From NCBI GenBank assembly GCA_001599975.1, contig BCIO01000005.1:3006905-3070904 (forward strand): a stretch of DNA of 64,000 bases. Reading direction: 5' to 3'. Each line of letters begins with the position of its first letter. The first letter of the stretch is position 1. Below are positions 46,698 through 57,958 of the stretch, one piece after another. Position numbers and translations under genes: made by a program. Source of the DNA: Cystobasidiopsis lactophilus. Lineage: Eukaryota; Basidiomycota; Agaricostilbomycetes; Agaricostilbales; Chionosphaeraceae. A model generated the notes under the pieces. It was not told where the DNA came from, made no database searches, and worked only from the letters and a program-made list of their open reading frames with translations.

Positions 46698-48254
46698 CTA
46701 GTAGCCAAAACTCCCGCCGGGCCTGAGACTTCGCGAAAGTTTGGCGATGTGCGACGATCGCTTCCCCTTGGACGCAGGGACGTGCTTGGCTGCCCCTCCG
46801 GTCTGCCTTGTCGAAGTCCCGGCCTCTTCCTTTGATGGATCAGGGGAGATCCACGTTTTGCTGCCCGGCCTCCTGGTCGAATCCAGGAAGTTTTCTGTCG
46901 ACTCGATGGCTTTGAAGGACAGCCGGAGGTCGGGCACAAGGGCGAGGCCGTCGTTTCGAACGCCGCGTGCCAGCGTGCTCTCGAACGCCCAAGTAGGCTG
47001 TCGGCCCGGGTTGGTCGAGTCGGACGGCGTGGTGGTTACGCTCGTCAGCTGAATGGTGCGAGCTTCAACCCGAGCCTCGCCGAAACCTTCTGATTGGATA
47101 GGCCTCATGTTGAGTCGGGTGGTAGACGACACGGAAGCTGCCAGCCTCTGCCGGAAGGGCGTGATGTTCCCAGCGTAGTCGGTGCGCCACAGCTTGCCGG
47201 TGACGCCCAAGGCGGACACGACTAGCGGGTCCGTCTCCTCCACTTGTGTCTGCCTTTTCTGGGTGTCGGTACTTCCTCCAGACCCGATCTTGGCTGCGGT
47301 TTTGTCGGCTTGGAGGACGCGTACAGGCACTTTCCGGGCCATGTGCAAGTCTTCGAACGGCGTCTCCTCTGAGTATCTGAGGCCTTGGTTGAGGTGAGCA
47401 AACCCTTCCATGCTGGTGTGCTCTTGCGCAGCTGGGGTCCGCTTTGCGAGGATCGCTTCGAAGGCCGCCATAACGGGCTCGGTGGACAGGAAGTCCACGA
47501 CAAGCTGAGGAAACTCGGTGCCCCTCTCCACGGCATGGCGAAAGAGGTCCGGTTCGAACACTGGCTCGGCCTCTAGCTCGGCCTCTCGCTTGAGGCGATC
47601 TGTTGGCGGGAGCTTCTTGGTAATACGCTTTCGCGCTATCACATCGTGCTTGTGAATGAGAAACTGCTTGAAGGCGGGTTGGAGGTCGCGAAGCTGGTCG
47701 AGGAGCTCGGCGAATTCGGTCTGGGAGAGGTCGAAAAAGTCGGGCAGGCTGCTGATGGGATATTTTTCTGCTTTGGGTTCGGCTGCTTTCGCTGGGGCCT
47801 TCTCGAGCAGAAGCGACGACGTAGATGCAGTGGGTGTTTGTCCTGCTGCAGGCTCCGGCTCCGGCTCTGGCTCTGGTCGGCGGGCGACGGCGGGAAGGAG
47901 CTGTTGAAATTCGGCGTCCGAGACCAAATGCGACAGCGGCAGCAGAGGCTCGCCAGTCTCGCCAACCCTTCGCTGCACCGACAAGCCTGACTCGTCCCAT
48001 CGCTTGATGAACAGCGCTTCCTTGCCCGCCGACACAAAATCCGTCTGGCCCTGTCCATCTCTGGAAACCGAAGAGTCCAGCGAGTGGACCTTGTAGTAGG
48101 GCGTGCGCGAAGCTGGCAGCGGCCGCTTCAGCCCAAAATCTCCACGATGAAGGTAGCCGCCATGTGCTGTGATGGCAACCGGCTGCTGGGGGTTGAGCTT
48201 GAGCACCCTGCTCTGCCGCAAAAGCTGCCCAAATTCGACGGTCGACCCAGACAT
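46698..48254 (-). CDS. MRP51: Mitochondrial small-subunit ribosomal protein MRP51-like
   Basis: A single long open exon of 518 codons from the ATG at 48254 (MSGSTVEFGQLLRQSRVLKL) to TAG at 46700-46698. The N-terminal third carries the Mrp51 pattern: a short basic start, then AITAHGGYLHRGDFGLKRPLP, YYKVHSLDSS, GQTDFVSAGKEALFIKRWDESG. This family is the fungal mitoribosomal bS1m protein, needed for translation of some mitochondrial mRNAs. The middle has a charged region with (EP)n and Ala/Lys-rich stretches, then KYPISSLPDFFDLSQTEFAELLDQLRDLQPAFKQFL. The C-terminal half includes GLRYSEETPFEDLHMARKVPVRVL and ALGVTGKLWRTDYAGNITPF, again typical. The frame is open further upstream, but the ATG at 48254 begins the conserved part. 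The lack of introns is notable among intron-rich neighbours. Confidence 0.77.
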   Translation of the reverse strand: MSGSTVEFGQLLRQSRVLKLNPQQPVAITAHGGYLHRGDFGLKRPLPASRTPYYKVHSLDSSVSRDGQGQTDFVSAGKEALFIKRWDESGLSVQRRVGETGEPLLPLSHLVSDAEFQQLLPAVARRPEPEPEPEPAAGQTPTASTSSLLLEKAPAKAAEPKAEKYPISSLPDFFDLSQTEFAELLDQLRDLQPAFKQFLIHKHDVIARKRITKKLPPTDRLKREAELEAEPVFEPDLFRHAVERGTEFPQLVVDFLSTEPVMAAFEAILAKRTPAAQEHTSMEGFAHLNQGLRYSEETPFEDLHMARKVPVRVLQADKTAAKIGSGGSTDTQKRQTQVEETDPLVVSALGVTGKLWRTDYAGNITPFRQRLAASVSSTTRLNMRPIQSEGFGEARVEARTIQLTSVTTTPSDSTNPGRQPTWAFESTLARGVRNDGLALVPDLRLSFKAIESTENFLDSTRRPGSKTWISPDPSKEEAGTSTRQTGGAAKHVPASKGKRSSHIAKLSRSLRPGGSFGY

Positions 48255-48496
48255 GCTTGCTGTCTTATAATGGTGACGCCTGGACTTCTCTGTTAGACTG
48301 TGGTGTGTTCGTAGGGTCATAAAAAGACCCACAATGCCTTGATACCGACTTCGCCCCGACCCGTCTTGTTGGTTCGCCGGGTGCAAGGAGCGTTTCGCCA
48401 GCCCAGGGTCTGCGCTTTGTGTGGCATCCGTCAAATGCATCTCAATTGATAACACGGTTCGTGTGTGCTAAAAACAAGTGCGTGTCTCCAGCGCGG

Positions 48497-49791
48497 TCAA
48501 ATCATATGGGAGGCCGCGCCGGGGTCGAAGTCGGCGATGGCCTTGCGCATTTCGGACCACACCTGCTTCTGAATCGAGGCACTCTCCTCTCCAACAACCA
48601 ATTCACTAGGCTCTTGCTCAACCTGGTTGCAGATGTAGGCTCCTTGCGAGGTCGGTGTGGTGGCGGCGGTCAAGAGACACCAGGCGCCCTTTTCTGTCGT
48701 CCGACTGCACCTTAACTTAGTTTCTCGCGACTGGATAGACTGAAACAGGACAGTACACACCTGAGCAAAAGGCGGAATACGTGAATGCAGTAGGCGAGGA
48801 TGAAACTTCGATCAGCAATCTCGTGCATCAAATTGGACGACGCAAAGCCAGGCCTACCATCAATGGTTAGGATACAAAACGATCCAGTCGAGCTCTAAAA
48901 AACTCACGCGGTCGCATTGACCACAACCTCAGGGCCGGCCCTTACCGCCAATTCCCTCACAATGTAAACGTTCAAGAGCTTCGATATATAATATCGGTCG
49001 GGCCCGTCGAATTGTGCAGGGTCGTTGAGTGCTTCGATGATGTTTGAATTGGTGCGCTGCGGAAATGAGGCCCAATAACTGGAATGGCTCGGCGTCAGTA
49101 AAAAAGCTGACAGTTGAGAGCTGCAACCGAGAGTCACCCACTGTGCGTCACTTGATGTCACAGTTATGTGCGGAAGGAAGTCGCTCGCTGGATTCTCGGG
49201 CGGAGCTTTGGTGCTTGCCTTGACTAGCGGAAGTAGAGAAGCAGCCAGGTAGACCAAAGACAGGTCGTTGATTTGCAAGCTGCAAGTTGAGACGTAGTCA
49301 GCAGGAACAATTCGTTATATAGGGAAGCATAAGCAGGCCTACCTCCTCTCGTGCCCGTCCTCAGTCAACCTGAACTGCTGCGTTGCAATGCCGGCGTTCA
49401 GCAGCAGGATGTCAAGCCGACCCAGCTCTTTCTGAGCGCGAGCGGCGAATGCCTGAACCGATGCGAACGACTCCATATCCAATGCCCATGTCTCGACATG
49501 GAGCGACGGGAGCTGTTGCTTCAAGAGCTCCAGCGTCTTTTGGCCGGCAGACGGAGACCGTGCCGTCACGATCAGCTTGGCTGGCCCCAGACGTCCCAAT
49601 CTTCAGGCACAGGTGAGTCTTCTGGCACAATAACTCCACATGCAAACAGCTCACTGTAGGCTCGCCTCGTAGCCTAGAGAGCCAACAGTCGTCCCAGTCA
49701 CAATGACCACTCTTCCTTTCAGGTCTACAGCCGGAGGTTCCGACAGCGGCTTCCATTGGTCCCGCACGAAGTCCAAAACTGTCCACCGCAT
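48497..49791 (-). CDS. Short-chain dehydrogenase/reductase (retinol-dehydrogenase-like)
   Basis: An NAD(P)H-dependent oxidoreductase of the classical SDR fold. The ATG at 49791 gives MRWTVLDFVRDQWKPL, then VDLKGRVVIVTGTTVGSLGYEASLQ (the nucleotide-binding glycine motif, with one residue more than the usual TGxxxGxG). The next exon has KLIVTARSPSAGQKTLELLKQQ, ALDMESFASVQAFAARAQKELGRLDILLLNAGIATQ (the NAG motif), and the third has ITVTSSDAQWVTL and RYYISKLLNVYIVREL, where the catalytic YxxxK reads Y-Y-I-S-K. VVVNATAPGFASSNL follows after an intron near 48,905-48,855. The last exon ends SHMI with TGA at 48499-48497. The fungal WW-domain-oxidoreductase-like or retinol-dehydrogenase-like subfamily is the closest match. 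The substrate is unknown. Confidence 0.85.
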
Positions 49792-50173
49792 ATTGAATGA
49801 GAGGCGGTGGATGAAGAAAAGATGATGAGATTGGCGCGAGGACTGCGAGGACCGCAAGGTACCGGCGACCAATCCAGTGGTCTCAGACAATAAGTACTTA
49901 GAGACGTATATCGAGTCCAGGTTGCGATAACAAGCAATAGTGGTCGTTTACAGGGCGCCGATGTGACTAACCCAGCTCAAAGGCTGGACGATGCAGAGGG
50001 AGCCTTGTCGCCGCCACCCGGATTCCATGTTGAGTATACATTCGCCTCTTCCGGTAACAACTTGGAACCAGTCGATCAATGCTGGAACCTAGTGCACCTA
50101 GCAATACAGTCAAGGGGGTAGCAGCCGGGTGGCAAATCTTGCGGTGCAAACAGCTACAGATTGCAGCTCCACG
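49792..50173. other. Intergenic: SDR promoter
   Basis: 382 bases upstream of the SDR start and downstream of the thioesterase stop. No gene or RNA is seen. Confidence 0.4.
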
Positions 50174-51542
50174 TTACGCCTTGACTCTCATGATACACTG
50201 CTGGCTCATCTCCGCCACCAGCCTGCGATCCTCTGTGTAGAGCTTGCCCGTGGAGTAGGTCCGACCATCTCCAGCGGCTTCCGTTTGCTGCTCTTGCAGT
50301 AGCCACTGCATGAAGCACATCTTCGACGGGACCTAAAAGGTTGAACGATGGGTTGTCGTACCTTGTTGAAATCCAGTGTGGCTGAGAAGACACGAAAGGC
50401 AAAATCTAAAGAGCTGACTGGTCCAGCGTCCTCGATTGAACGCTGCGTATAAGTCAACGGCGAGAATGCCAGGGCTCCATCAGCGATGAACCTGTACGGA
50501 TACTTTGTCAGAAAACTAGCAATGGATTGATGAGAGAATGCCACCAACGCTACGGCTGCAGCGCTTTCAGCATGAGAGGAGAGCGGGGCTTTGCTTTTGA
50601 ACCACATGGCATTAGTGCGGCGTGCTATCAAAATGCTGCTGAGTAAGAGCCTCAGATTGCCAATCGAAGGCGGACTCACTGATGTGCAGGTCGTCTTGAG
50701 ATGTTGGCCGCCCTTTGTCCATCCCATAAAGCGTTTGATAACCAACACCTTGCGGGCAGCCCTTAGTGTCTAAATAGCGTCTGTATAGCGGATAGGTCGT
50801 GAAATATCTGAACTAGTCAGATGAGCTGCAAGACGCCGGCCCCTTTCGAAGAAAACGCGCCTGTTGACTTGCTCCTGTGTCAAGTCCTTCTTCGCCACAC
50901 GTTCTTGAAGAGCATCTTCTAGCATCAACAGGTCTCCAGGGTTTGGGTAGTCTTCTTTCAGCGTTGGCGAGGAGTATTCCACCAGCGCTTTCTCTTGCAC
51001 TTGAAAGTCCATAAGCGCGATCATGGTCCGTCGGGGTTTCCCTTTGACGGTCTGCCAGCTACAGAGAGATTATCATCAGGACTCAGGCCGCCAAACAGGT
51101 CAGTACGGAAAGGCTCACGCAGAGACGCTCCGTGTACAAAAGGTCTTGGTGGTCCTCAAATCGTCCACCGTGTACTGCACGGGATCCAGTATTGACGTAG
51201 GCCCAAGATAGGTTCCCAAACAGCTGAACAGATGGTGGGACGACGGAACCGTCGAGGCAGCTGACGAAATCGCTTGAGAAAGGGCGCAGCCTCTGCCAGC
51301 CGGTGGTCATGTAGGGCCAGCTCAAGCACAAGGAGAAGGAGGCCGACTTGCCCGTATGCAATCGCTTGAGTGCTTCCGTGTCGCTGTGGATTAAAGACGG
51401 ACTGAAACCGGTTTGCTTCCTCAGTGGGTTTGACGGCAATAAGTTCTGCGAAGGTTGATGGGGTGGGAGCTGCTGGTGTGGCCACTGCAGATCCGACACG
51501 AGCAGAGACCGAAAACCCTCGACACCACGTTCGTGCCGCCAT
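50174..51542 (-). CDS. Acyl-CoA thioesterase (hot-dog fold, TesB-like)
   Basis: A probable hydrolase of acyl-CoA to free fatty acid and CoA. The ATG at 51542 gives MAARTWCRGFSVSARVGSAVA, which looks like a mitochondrial targeting peptide (Arg, Ser and Ala, no acid). The first hot-dog half follows (FAELIAVKPTEEANRFQSVFNPQRHGSTQAIAYGQ), then ILDPVQYTVDDLRTTKTFCTRSVSALQTVKGKPRRTMIALMDFQVQE. The latter matches the TesB block in which the substrate strand is followed by R-x-V-x-AxQ-x-G. The second half has FIADGALAF, SLD, then KMCFMQWLLQEQQTEAAGDGRTYSTGKLYTEDRRLVAEMSQQCIMRVKA, with a TAA at 50176-50174. TesB enzymes normally end in GRLVAxxxQEGLIR, which this mirrors. The splice joins around 50,340-50,420 and 50,640-50,760 are not resolved, and parts may be mis-joined. 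Confidence 0.72.
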
Positions 51543-51749
51543 GCAGCAAAGAGAAAGTTGCAGAGCGCAACGAGATGGCGATGGCAGCACAGAGAGATTT
51601 AGACAGCCGCATGGCAGGCATGATTGAAGCTAAGGGAGCCGTGGTGGTCGCAAACTTGTCCGTTCTCGGTATTGGTGTACATTTCAGACCACGGGCTCTA
51701 AGGCAAAGAGATCTGGGATTGGGAGGAAGGGGCATAACAAACGGCGAGC

Positions 51750-53940
51750 TCAGATAGAATACGCCTGGATCTGTTCCACGAGCTGACGGCCCGCCTCTGC
51801 AAAGTTGACCGACTTGGCTTGGAGGATCTGGTACTTGATCTTGGTCTGGTCGTTGTAAGTGTCCGATTTGGCGCGGCAGTTGAAGTTCCACATCTGAGAA
51901 GTGGCATTCTGCATGATGCGGCGAAAGTTCTCCTCGTCGTCGTTCCGCATGCGCTCAATCTCGCCTGCGTCGTGGCCCAAGATAAGCTGGCCGACGTCGT
52001 TGAAGCCAGACAGCCAGCACTGGCCGGTGTGGTCGCCGACTGACAAGGACAACACATATCTGCAACACCGCACAACTATCGATCAGTTGTCCATCTCATC
52101 AAGGTACTAGAAGGCACGTACCGGTACTCTGGCTCCGGGTACGTCTTGTCACACTTTTCGCACCGCCATTGTTCATTGCCCTCTTGCACCAACTTTTTGT
52201 TACAGCGATCCGCCGGGCACGCTGGGTATGACAGGTTCTCCGACTTGATGAAGATGACGGTGGCACGGGTGTTGAAGTAGGCGGGGACATCAGACTGGCC
52301 CAAGCCTTCGGTCTTGACTTGTTCGATGGTGCGCATCTCGGAAGGCTTGAAGGAGCCAGCCGACAAGGACGAGTTGGCGCCGGTGTTCGAGTAGGCATTG
52401 AAGCTTGCCGAAGTGCCCGCCGTGTCAAACCTACGGGCAATACTGTTATTCGTCCGTCGCCAAAGATAATCAGAGCAGGGCTCACCAGCCTCGCAGAGTG
52501 TGCGCCTCCTCGATGTCAGGCTCAGTCAGCATCGACGAACTGGACACCATGCTCAAGCTCCTTCCGCCAAAGTCGCCCACTTTAACGCCCTTGAAAGCGA
52601 TAACCGGGTTCTCGCCCAAGGCCGGCGACTCGCCAAACGACTCGGCCTGCTTGCCCCACAGCGTCATTCGGATGGACGCTTGCGAGCTATCCACGAGAGT
52701 GAGCTCGCGCTTCTTGATCTCGCGCTGGGTGGCCTTGGACACGATCGTGCCAATCTCGCCAACCTCCTTGACCACGGCCAACACGTCGACGATGCCGTCC
52801 TTTTCAATCTCTGCGATGTTGGCCAGCTCGGTGAAAGCAAACTTGGGAGCGGGGACACTGTCCGTGTCGGTGCACTGCAAAAACACCGCCGAATTTGTGA
52901 GCAAACCGCGAACGGTGGCGATCGGAACGAAGGGCAAGGGCTCACAAGCTCGATCTCGGTGTCATTGCCGAAAGTGATCTCGTAGTCGTTTTTGACATTG
53001 TTGAACTGCTTTTTGGCGATAGAGATGCGGGCCTTGGACACAAAGTAGACCTTGTTCTCCTCGAGCGTCTCGTAGAACTTGTCGACCTCTTTGTTGAAGC
53101 CGGTCGCTCGGATCTCGCCGGTGTGGTCCATGAAGGTGGCACTGAACAGCTTGCCGTCGCCGCGGGCGTTGGACCAGGTTCGGATGTCAGACTTGTTGGT
53201 GAGTCGCGCCTTGATGGTCCACCTAATTTAAGGCGCCGCTTGCTCGTCAGCAAGCCGCCTCTCTTAGTGAGGGCGAGGGTCACATCAACGCACTTGTTTT
53301 GGTAAGGGCTCAAGCTTTCGATGGGGTAGAGGGGGTATGCGGCGTTGTTGGCGCCCGACCTGGACGTGGAAGCGGCGGCCTTGGGTTTGGCAGCAGGCGC
53401 GGCCCTTGGGGGCGGCGCGGGCGCTTCGGCCATCTCCACATCAGCTCCGGGTGCGGGTAGAGTGTCCACCGAGACCGGCTCGCCCAGTTTGCCGGTGGGC
53501 ACCGGTCCGTCAAGGACGGTCAGGCCAAGCACGACCACAATCCTGTGGTGGCCATAGTCAGCCTCCCGCGCTGGTGTGAAGTCAGAGTGTAGGTGTCAAG
53601 AACGCACTTTTTGTTCTGGACGTTGTTGCAGGCGTAGTGATCCAAGCGGAAAAGCATGTTCTTGTCCAGCGTGCCATCCTCCGCCAAATGGTTCAGCGTC
53701 GTGGACAGCATGCCCTGCGTGTAGGCCTCGCCATCCGAGCAGATGAGCCTGTCCGTCGCCCTGAGTGAGCCTCTGGACACCAGTGACCTTGGGGAGTGGC
53801 CAAAAGGCGCACCTGTATCGGTCAGCGCCGCCACCGCTGGATTGCAGTTTCTTGATGGACAAGAGCTGGAGCGTCGGGTCTCCGCCCAAGTCCTGGCCGT
53901 GGTGGATCTTGAGAATGGCTCCTTTGGTGAGGGATTGCAT
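51750..53940 (-). CDS. RFA1: Replication protein A 70-kDa subunit
   Basis: The large subunit of the single-stranded-DNA-binding complex RPA, used in replication, repair and recombination. The ATG at 53940 starts [20 protein letters not shown], the N-terminal OB fold (DBD-F). The frame is open a little upstream, but only with a non-ATG codon. After a linker ([23 protein letters not shown]) come DBD-A ([28 protein letters not shown]), DBD-B ([19 protein letters not shown]) and DBD-C. DBD-C has a Cys4 zinc ribbon ([12 protein letters not shown]...[17 protein letters not shown], then [21 protein letters not shown]). The protein ends [10 protein letters not shown] with TGA at 51752-51750. About six introns of 50-90 bases are present. 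All four OB folds are recognisable. Confidence 0.97.
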
Positions 53941-54318
53941 GGCGTTCGTCTCGGAGGCTTGGAGGAGCTCAGGCAACGAAAAACAACCCGACCGACGCGC
54001 CTTAGTTATATGTGTCGCGTCGCTACTTCTGGGTCAACTCGCTTTCGGCCAGCCGAGCTCATAGGGTGCTCAGTGACATTGTGAAAAAGTACTGACGACG
54101 CGTTGAAAGTGGCGAGCTCAAAATTTCATGCGAACAAACGTTGCAGCAGGAGTACCACTACAACATCTGCCAACAGAGCCTACCATCTCGAGAGCTGTGG
54201 TGCCCGAGAGGCGTCTTCAAAGGCCCTCGGCTTGCCTTTAACTGATGGGCGCCGCTACCACACATCCCCCCAAGCTGGTGCTAGTCGTTCTTGATCTGCG
54301 ATTGCTCGCAGCGCTCGG
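53941..54318. promoter_or_regulatory. RFA1 upstream region
   Basis: About 380 bases upstream of the RFA1 start. Replication-gene promoters in fungi often contain ACGCGT (MCB) boxes. The sequence ACGACGCGTTG at about 54,094-54,104 is close to that motif but not a perfect match. No gene is seen. Confidence 0.3.
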
Positions 54319-54699
54319 TTGAGTTTGTCGCGAGGGACAGAGGTGGGATGTGGGAGCGAAAGGAACGCCTGGAAGGGAACCAGCACGTCCTCGCAAGCCA
54401 CCCAGGCTGACAAGGCGCAACATTCATGCGGTATATATCAAGCAAGCGGCGAATGGAAGATCGTGGGCGGGATCATTGGCATCTTCAACCACTCGTGTTT
54501 GTCGCCTCTGGAGATCAACGCCGGACCTGATGGCACCGCTGGGGTGCTTTGGGGTGGACGACCGAGCCAAAATCGGAGTTGGCTTGTGGATCGCGAGGTG
54601 AAAGGCAAATTGGAAGCTGAAGTTCTGGTGAACTACGCCCCAGGAGGAAAGCCGGTGTGGTTCGCTTGTAGATGCCCTGCAAGGCACATTGCGGTTTAA
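54319..54699 (+). pseudogene. Possible SET/post-SET domain remnant
   Basis: A frame ending in TAA at 54697-54699 contains KIVGGIIGIFNHSCLSPLEI, then EVKGKLEAEVLVNYAPGGKPVWFACRCPARH. The order NHSC, about 50 residues later xNYxP, then CxC is the end of a SET methyltransferase domain plus post-SET. The N-terminal SET parts were not found upstream in any frame, and no convincing splice sites link to one. It may be a truncated gene copy, or the last exon of a small SET protein whose upstream exons I cannot see. NHSCLSP lacks the usual Pro-Asn directly after the Cys. Confidence 0.3.
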
Positions 54700-55217
54700 A
54701 CAGAAATCCAAACCCGTCGATGCCTGGTGGGCCTTGATGGTCCCCAACTCCACAAACGGCATTTCAGTCACAGGGCACCAGCTGATGCATCGCAATAAAT
54801 CGTGTCCACAATGTGATGATTAGTCTACCTACCGAATGAGTGTGGCCACGGCAGAGCCAAGGAGGCTTAATGCGTCTTTCCTCCCAATCTTCATTGTTGC
54901 CAGTCGCCCGAACCGACGAGAAAGATGGCACAGCAGCGATGGAACAGACGAATCACTGAGAGGCCCCAATTGCAAACAGCGACACCGGAGGGCGGCGGAG
55001 GCTGAGGCCCCAAAGCAAGACCAGAACGAAGCGGGAGGAAGCCTGGCGTGTTGATGTGCCCACAGTCGCACTGAAAGCTCTAAAGAAGTGACCGCAGACG
55101 TAGAACGCCACAACAGCCAACCGGCGTTGGCCAACTCGGGGCAAGCTCCGAACGCGCTGGCAAGCGAGGATCTCTCTTCTACCCCGCCCACCACGACTCT
55201 GTACGAGTCTTGGCGAT
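54700..55217. promoter_or_regulatory. Upstream region of the mannosyltransferase gene
   Basis: This stretch of 518 bases contains a minus-strand frame of about 120 codons without recognisable features. It is regarded as the promoter and 5' UTR of the GT15 gene. Confidence 0.4.
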
Positions 55218-57544
55218 ATGGTCGTTGTCAGTCTTAAAAAGAATGCCTACCTCATCGGGGTGGCCTGCTTTGCCCTGCTGCTGCTGGTATTCAACCGGGA
55301 CCGAGTGCACCAAGTTACCAGCATGAAGTTCACCAAGGGCCTGACCGTGCCGGCGACCAAGGAGCGCGTCCAGGCGTTGACGGCAGTGACAGCAGAGGGA
55401 GAGCGCGCCAAGGCGGCCTTTGTCATTCTCACTCGCAACTCAGACCTGTGAGCGAGCTGGGCCCTCCTCTTCTCGTGGCTTCGGGACTGCGCAGCTGAGC
55501 GTGAGGGAATGGCTCCCAGTGCGTCCATCATGTCCTCCATGATTCAAATAGAGGACCGCTTTAACAAGAGATACAACTGTAAGCCGAGAGCTACGTCGAG
55601 TTCGCCCCGAGTTGTGCTCATTCGGGATGGCCTGCTTTCCTCCTTTCTTCCAGATCCCTATGTCTTCCTGAACGACGAGCCTTTTGATGGAGACTTTATA
55701 GCGTCGACGTCGGCCATGACCTCGTCGAATTGCTCGTATGGGATCGTCCCACGCGAGCACTGGGAGGAGCCGGATTGGATTGACGAGGACAAGGCGTCAA
55801 AAGCGAGGCAGGACATGGGCAGTGCGTATCAGTCTTTCCTCTCTGTCATCGAGTCAGTTTTGTAACACGAAGAGATCGCAGACGCGGGGGTTATTTACGG
55901 CGACAGCAAATCCTACCGGCGCATGTGCCGTTTCTATGTTGGTCTCGCCCTGCGTCTTCCATGTGAAGGGCAACTCATTGAAGTCTGTTTTAACAGAGTG
56001 GCTTTTTCTAGTGCGTCGATGCTTCGTCGCTGCTACAAAGCCTTGATTTTCGTTTCCCAGTCGCCACCCGCTCCTAGAACAATACGATGTCAGCCCTCGC
56101 AATGCCTGCTACTATGCCTAATACTGATGTTGCCATTTTTAAAGTACTACTGGCGAAGTACGGGTTTTGTTGGCCTCGTCAGATATTACTAATTGGGTGG
56201 CCGCAGTTGATCCGAACATCAAGTTCTTCTGTGATGTGCGCTCTCGTCATGTTTCTTCCTTCTCTACCTGACCTAGCGTCTGCCAGGTCAACTATGATCC
56301 CTTCATGTTCATGCAAAACAACAACAAGAAATACGGGTTCACCGTGAGCATCAAAGAAGTAAGGTCGCCCTTGATACTCCTCGATGAGAGCAGGTAATAA
56401 TTGTTTCTGGCTTCCAGTACAAGGAGACGTGCGTAGTATCGAGCTTTCTTTCTTAAAGTCGTTGATTGAATATGTGCCGCCCTAAAGGATTCCAAGTGCG
56501 CCGTAAACCTTGATCTGACATGGCTGGAGCTGACCCGTAGTGAACAGCCCTGTGGCAAACTACCAAGGACTTCATCGAGAAGCACCCACAATACGTTGCA
56601 AAGTACGTTAGCCTTGACCTATAGTCGCTTTCGTTTCGCTGAATTCGGCGCCAGCGACAACTCCATGTACTGGGTCAGCGAAGACAATGGCGACTCATAT
56701 AACCTGTGCCATGTAGGTTCCTGTGCTCTTTCATCTCGCTGTATGTCCCTTTAAACTTGGCCCTTGCGCAGTTCTGGTCCAAGTGAGCATTGTGCCCGGC
56801 CTGACTCACCGCGAAACTCAATCTGGAACCAGTTTCGAGATTGGCTCCCTGAAATTCCTCAGGTCGCCTGCCTACATGGACTATTTCAACTATTTGGATC
56901 ACGCAGGAGGGTGAGCGAACCCAGCTAGGCACCGAGGCTCTTGTCTCAAAGCAAGTCCGCGCCACAGATTCAGTTATGAACGATGGGTATGACAATCTTC
57001 CCTGCTGTATGCGCGGATGAGTCTCAATTTTCTGCTACTACGACATAGGGCGATGCGTGAGTGACCTTCTGACATGCCTCCGCGCTGCCACTGACGTTCA
57101 CTCAGGCCGGTCCACTCCATCGCTGCCGCCCTCTTTCTACGGACAGACGAGAGTACGCCCCCTTCTCTCCCTTATCATGAATTTGGTTCACAGTGCGCGC
57201 CACAGTCCATTTCTTCAGCGACATGGGCTACCGGCATGAGCCTTTCCAGGTTCGGGCCGTGTCCCCTGTGCGAGCAGATGTAGATGCTGACCTGGATAGC
57301 AGCATTGTCCAAAAGACGCCTTGCAACGCCACTGCTGGTGCGATCCGCGAGACTCTTTCGAAGACCACTGGTAAGTCTGTGGCCCTCAGAAGCTGATGCG
57401 ATGCTGATTTTCGACGATATGGTCAGGTACTCTTGTGAGCTTCCTGTGACAAGCGCTCATTCAACACCAAATCCTTATGTTCGGTCTGGCCTCCAAGGTA
57501 CCTCGCGCTGGCACGACATCTTACGCAGCAAAAAGTTGGAGTGA
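55218..57544 (+). CDS. KRE2: Golgi alpha-1,2-mannosyltransferase, KRE2/MNT1 family (GT15)
   Basis: A type II Golgi membrane enzyme that adds alpha-1,2-mannose to O- and N-linked glycans from GDP-mannose. The ATG at 55218 gives a short cytosolic tail and one membrane anchor (AYLIGVACFALLLLVF), followed by a stem. The catalytic domain contains RAKAAFVILTRNSDL, a DRFNKRYN block, PYVFLNDEPFD, CSYGIVPREHWEEPDWID, GVIYGDSKSYRRMCRFY, NYDPFMFMQNNNKKYGFT, TTKDFIEKHPQY, then the conserved YNLCHFWSNFEIGSL, in which the family's proposed catalytic Glu lies. [35 protein letters not shown] and FFSDMGYRHEPFQHCPKDALQRHCWCDP follow. An unusual final exon follows DHWYSCELPV, ending RSKKLE with TGA at 57542-57544. 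More than ten very short introns break the gene. Confidence 0.92.
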
Positions 57545-57958
57545 GGGCACTCCCGAACTTGATATCCGCATTGGCATATCCCCTTGTCTCTCGCTGTGTC
57601 GAGAGCTTGTATCATTGCCCGTATCTGCTTTGTGAGCGCGAGAATAGGTGTACATAGGGTGCAAGCACCACTGGCGTGGGTGAATGGACACTTGGAGTGC
57701 TTCGGACCTTTGGAGAGCTACCCTTCCAGGCGCCGCTAACCCACTTACTGGTTGCCTTTCGGCTGGTGATGCCACTGGCCCTCGCGGGATAAATCGCGAC
57801 GTCGTTACAAGCTCGTCGCCACCGAATTCGTCTGCCTGAGCCTGACAGCGGAGTCTCCCCCTCGCCCTCAGTCCTGGCCACAGCAGCCAAGCGGCACTGC
57901 AAGTTCCATTCTCAGAGATTCCCAAAATGGTGTTGAATCCAGAGCAGTGGTGCCAGCC
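57545..57958. promoter_or_regulatory. Intergenic region upstream of the aprataxin gene
   Basis: 414 bases between two plus-strand genes. Overlapping minus-strand frames here have no recognisable features. It should contain the HNT3 promoter. Confidence 0.4.

Noticed and set aside
54829-55194. A 121-codon minus-strand frame upstream of the mannosyltransferase gene
   Set aside because: Composition is Cys/Leu/Ser-rich and domain-free. It sits in the expected promoter.
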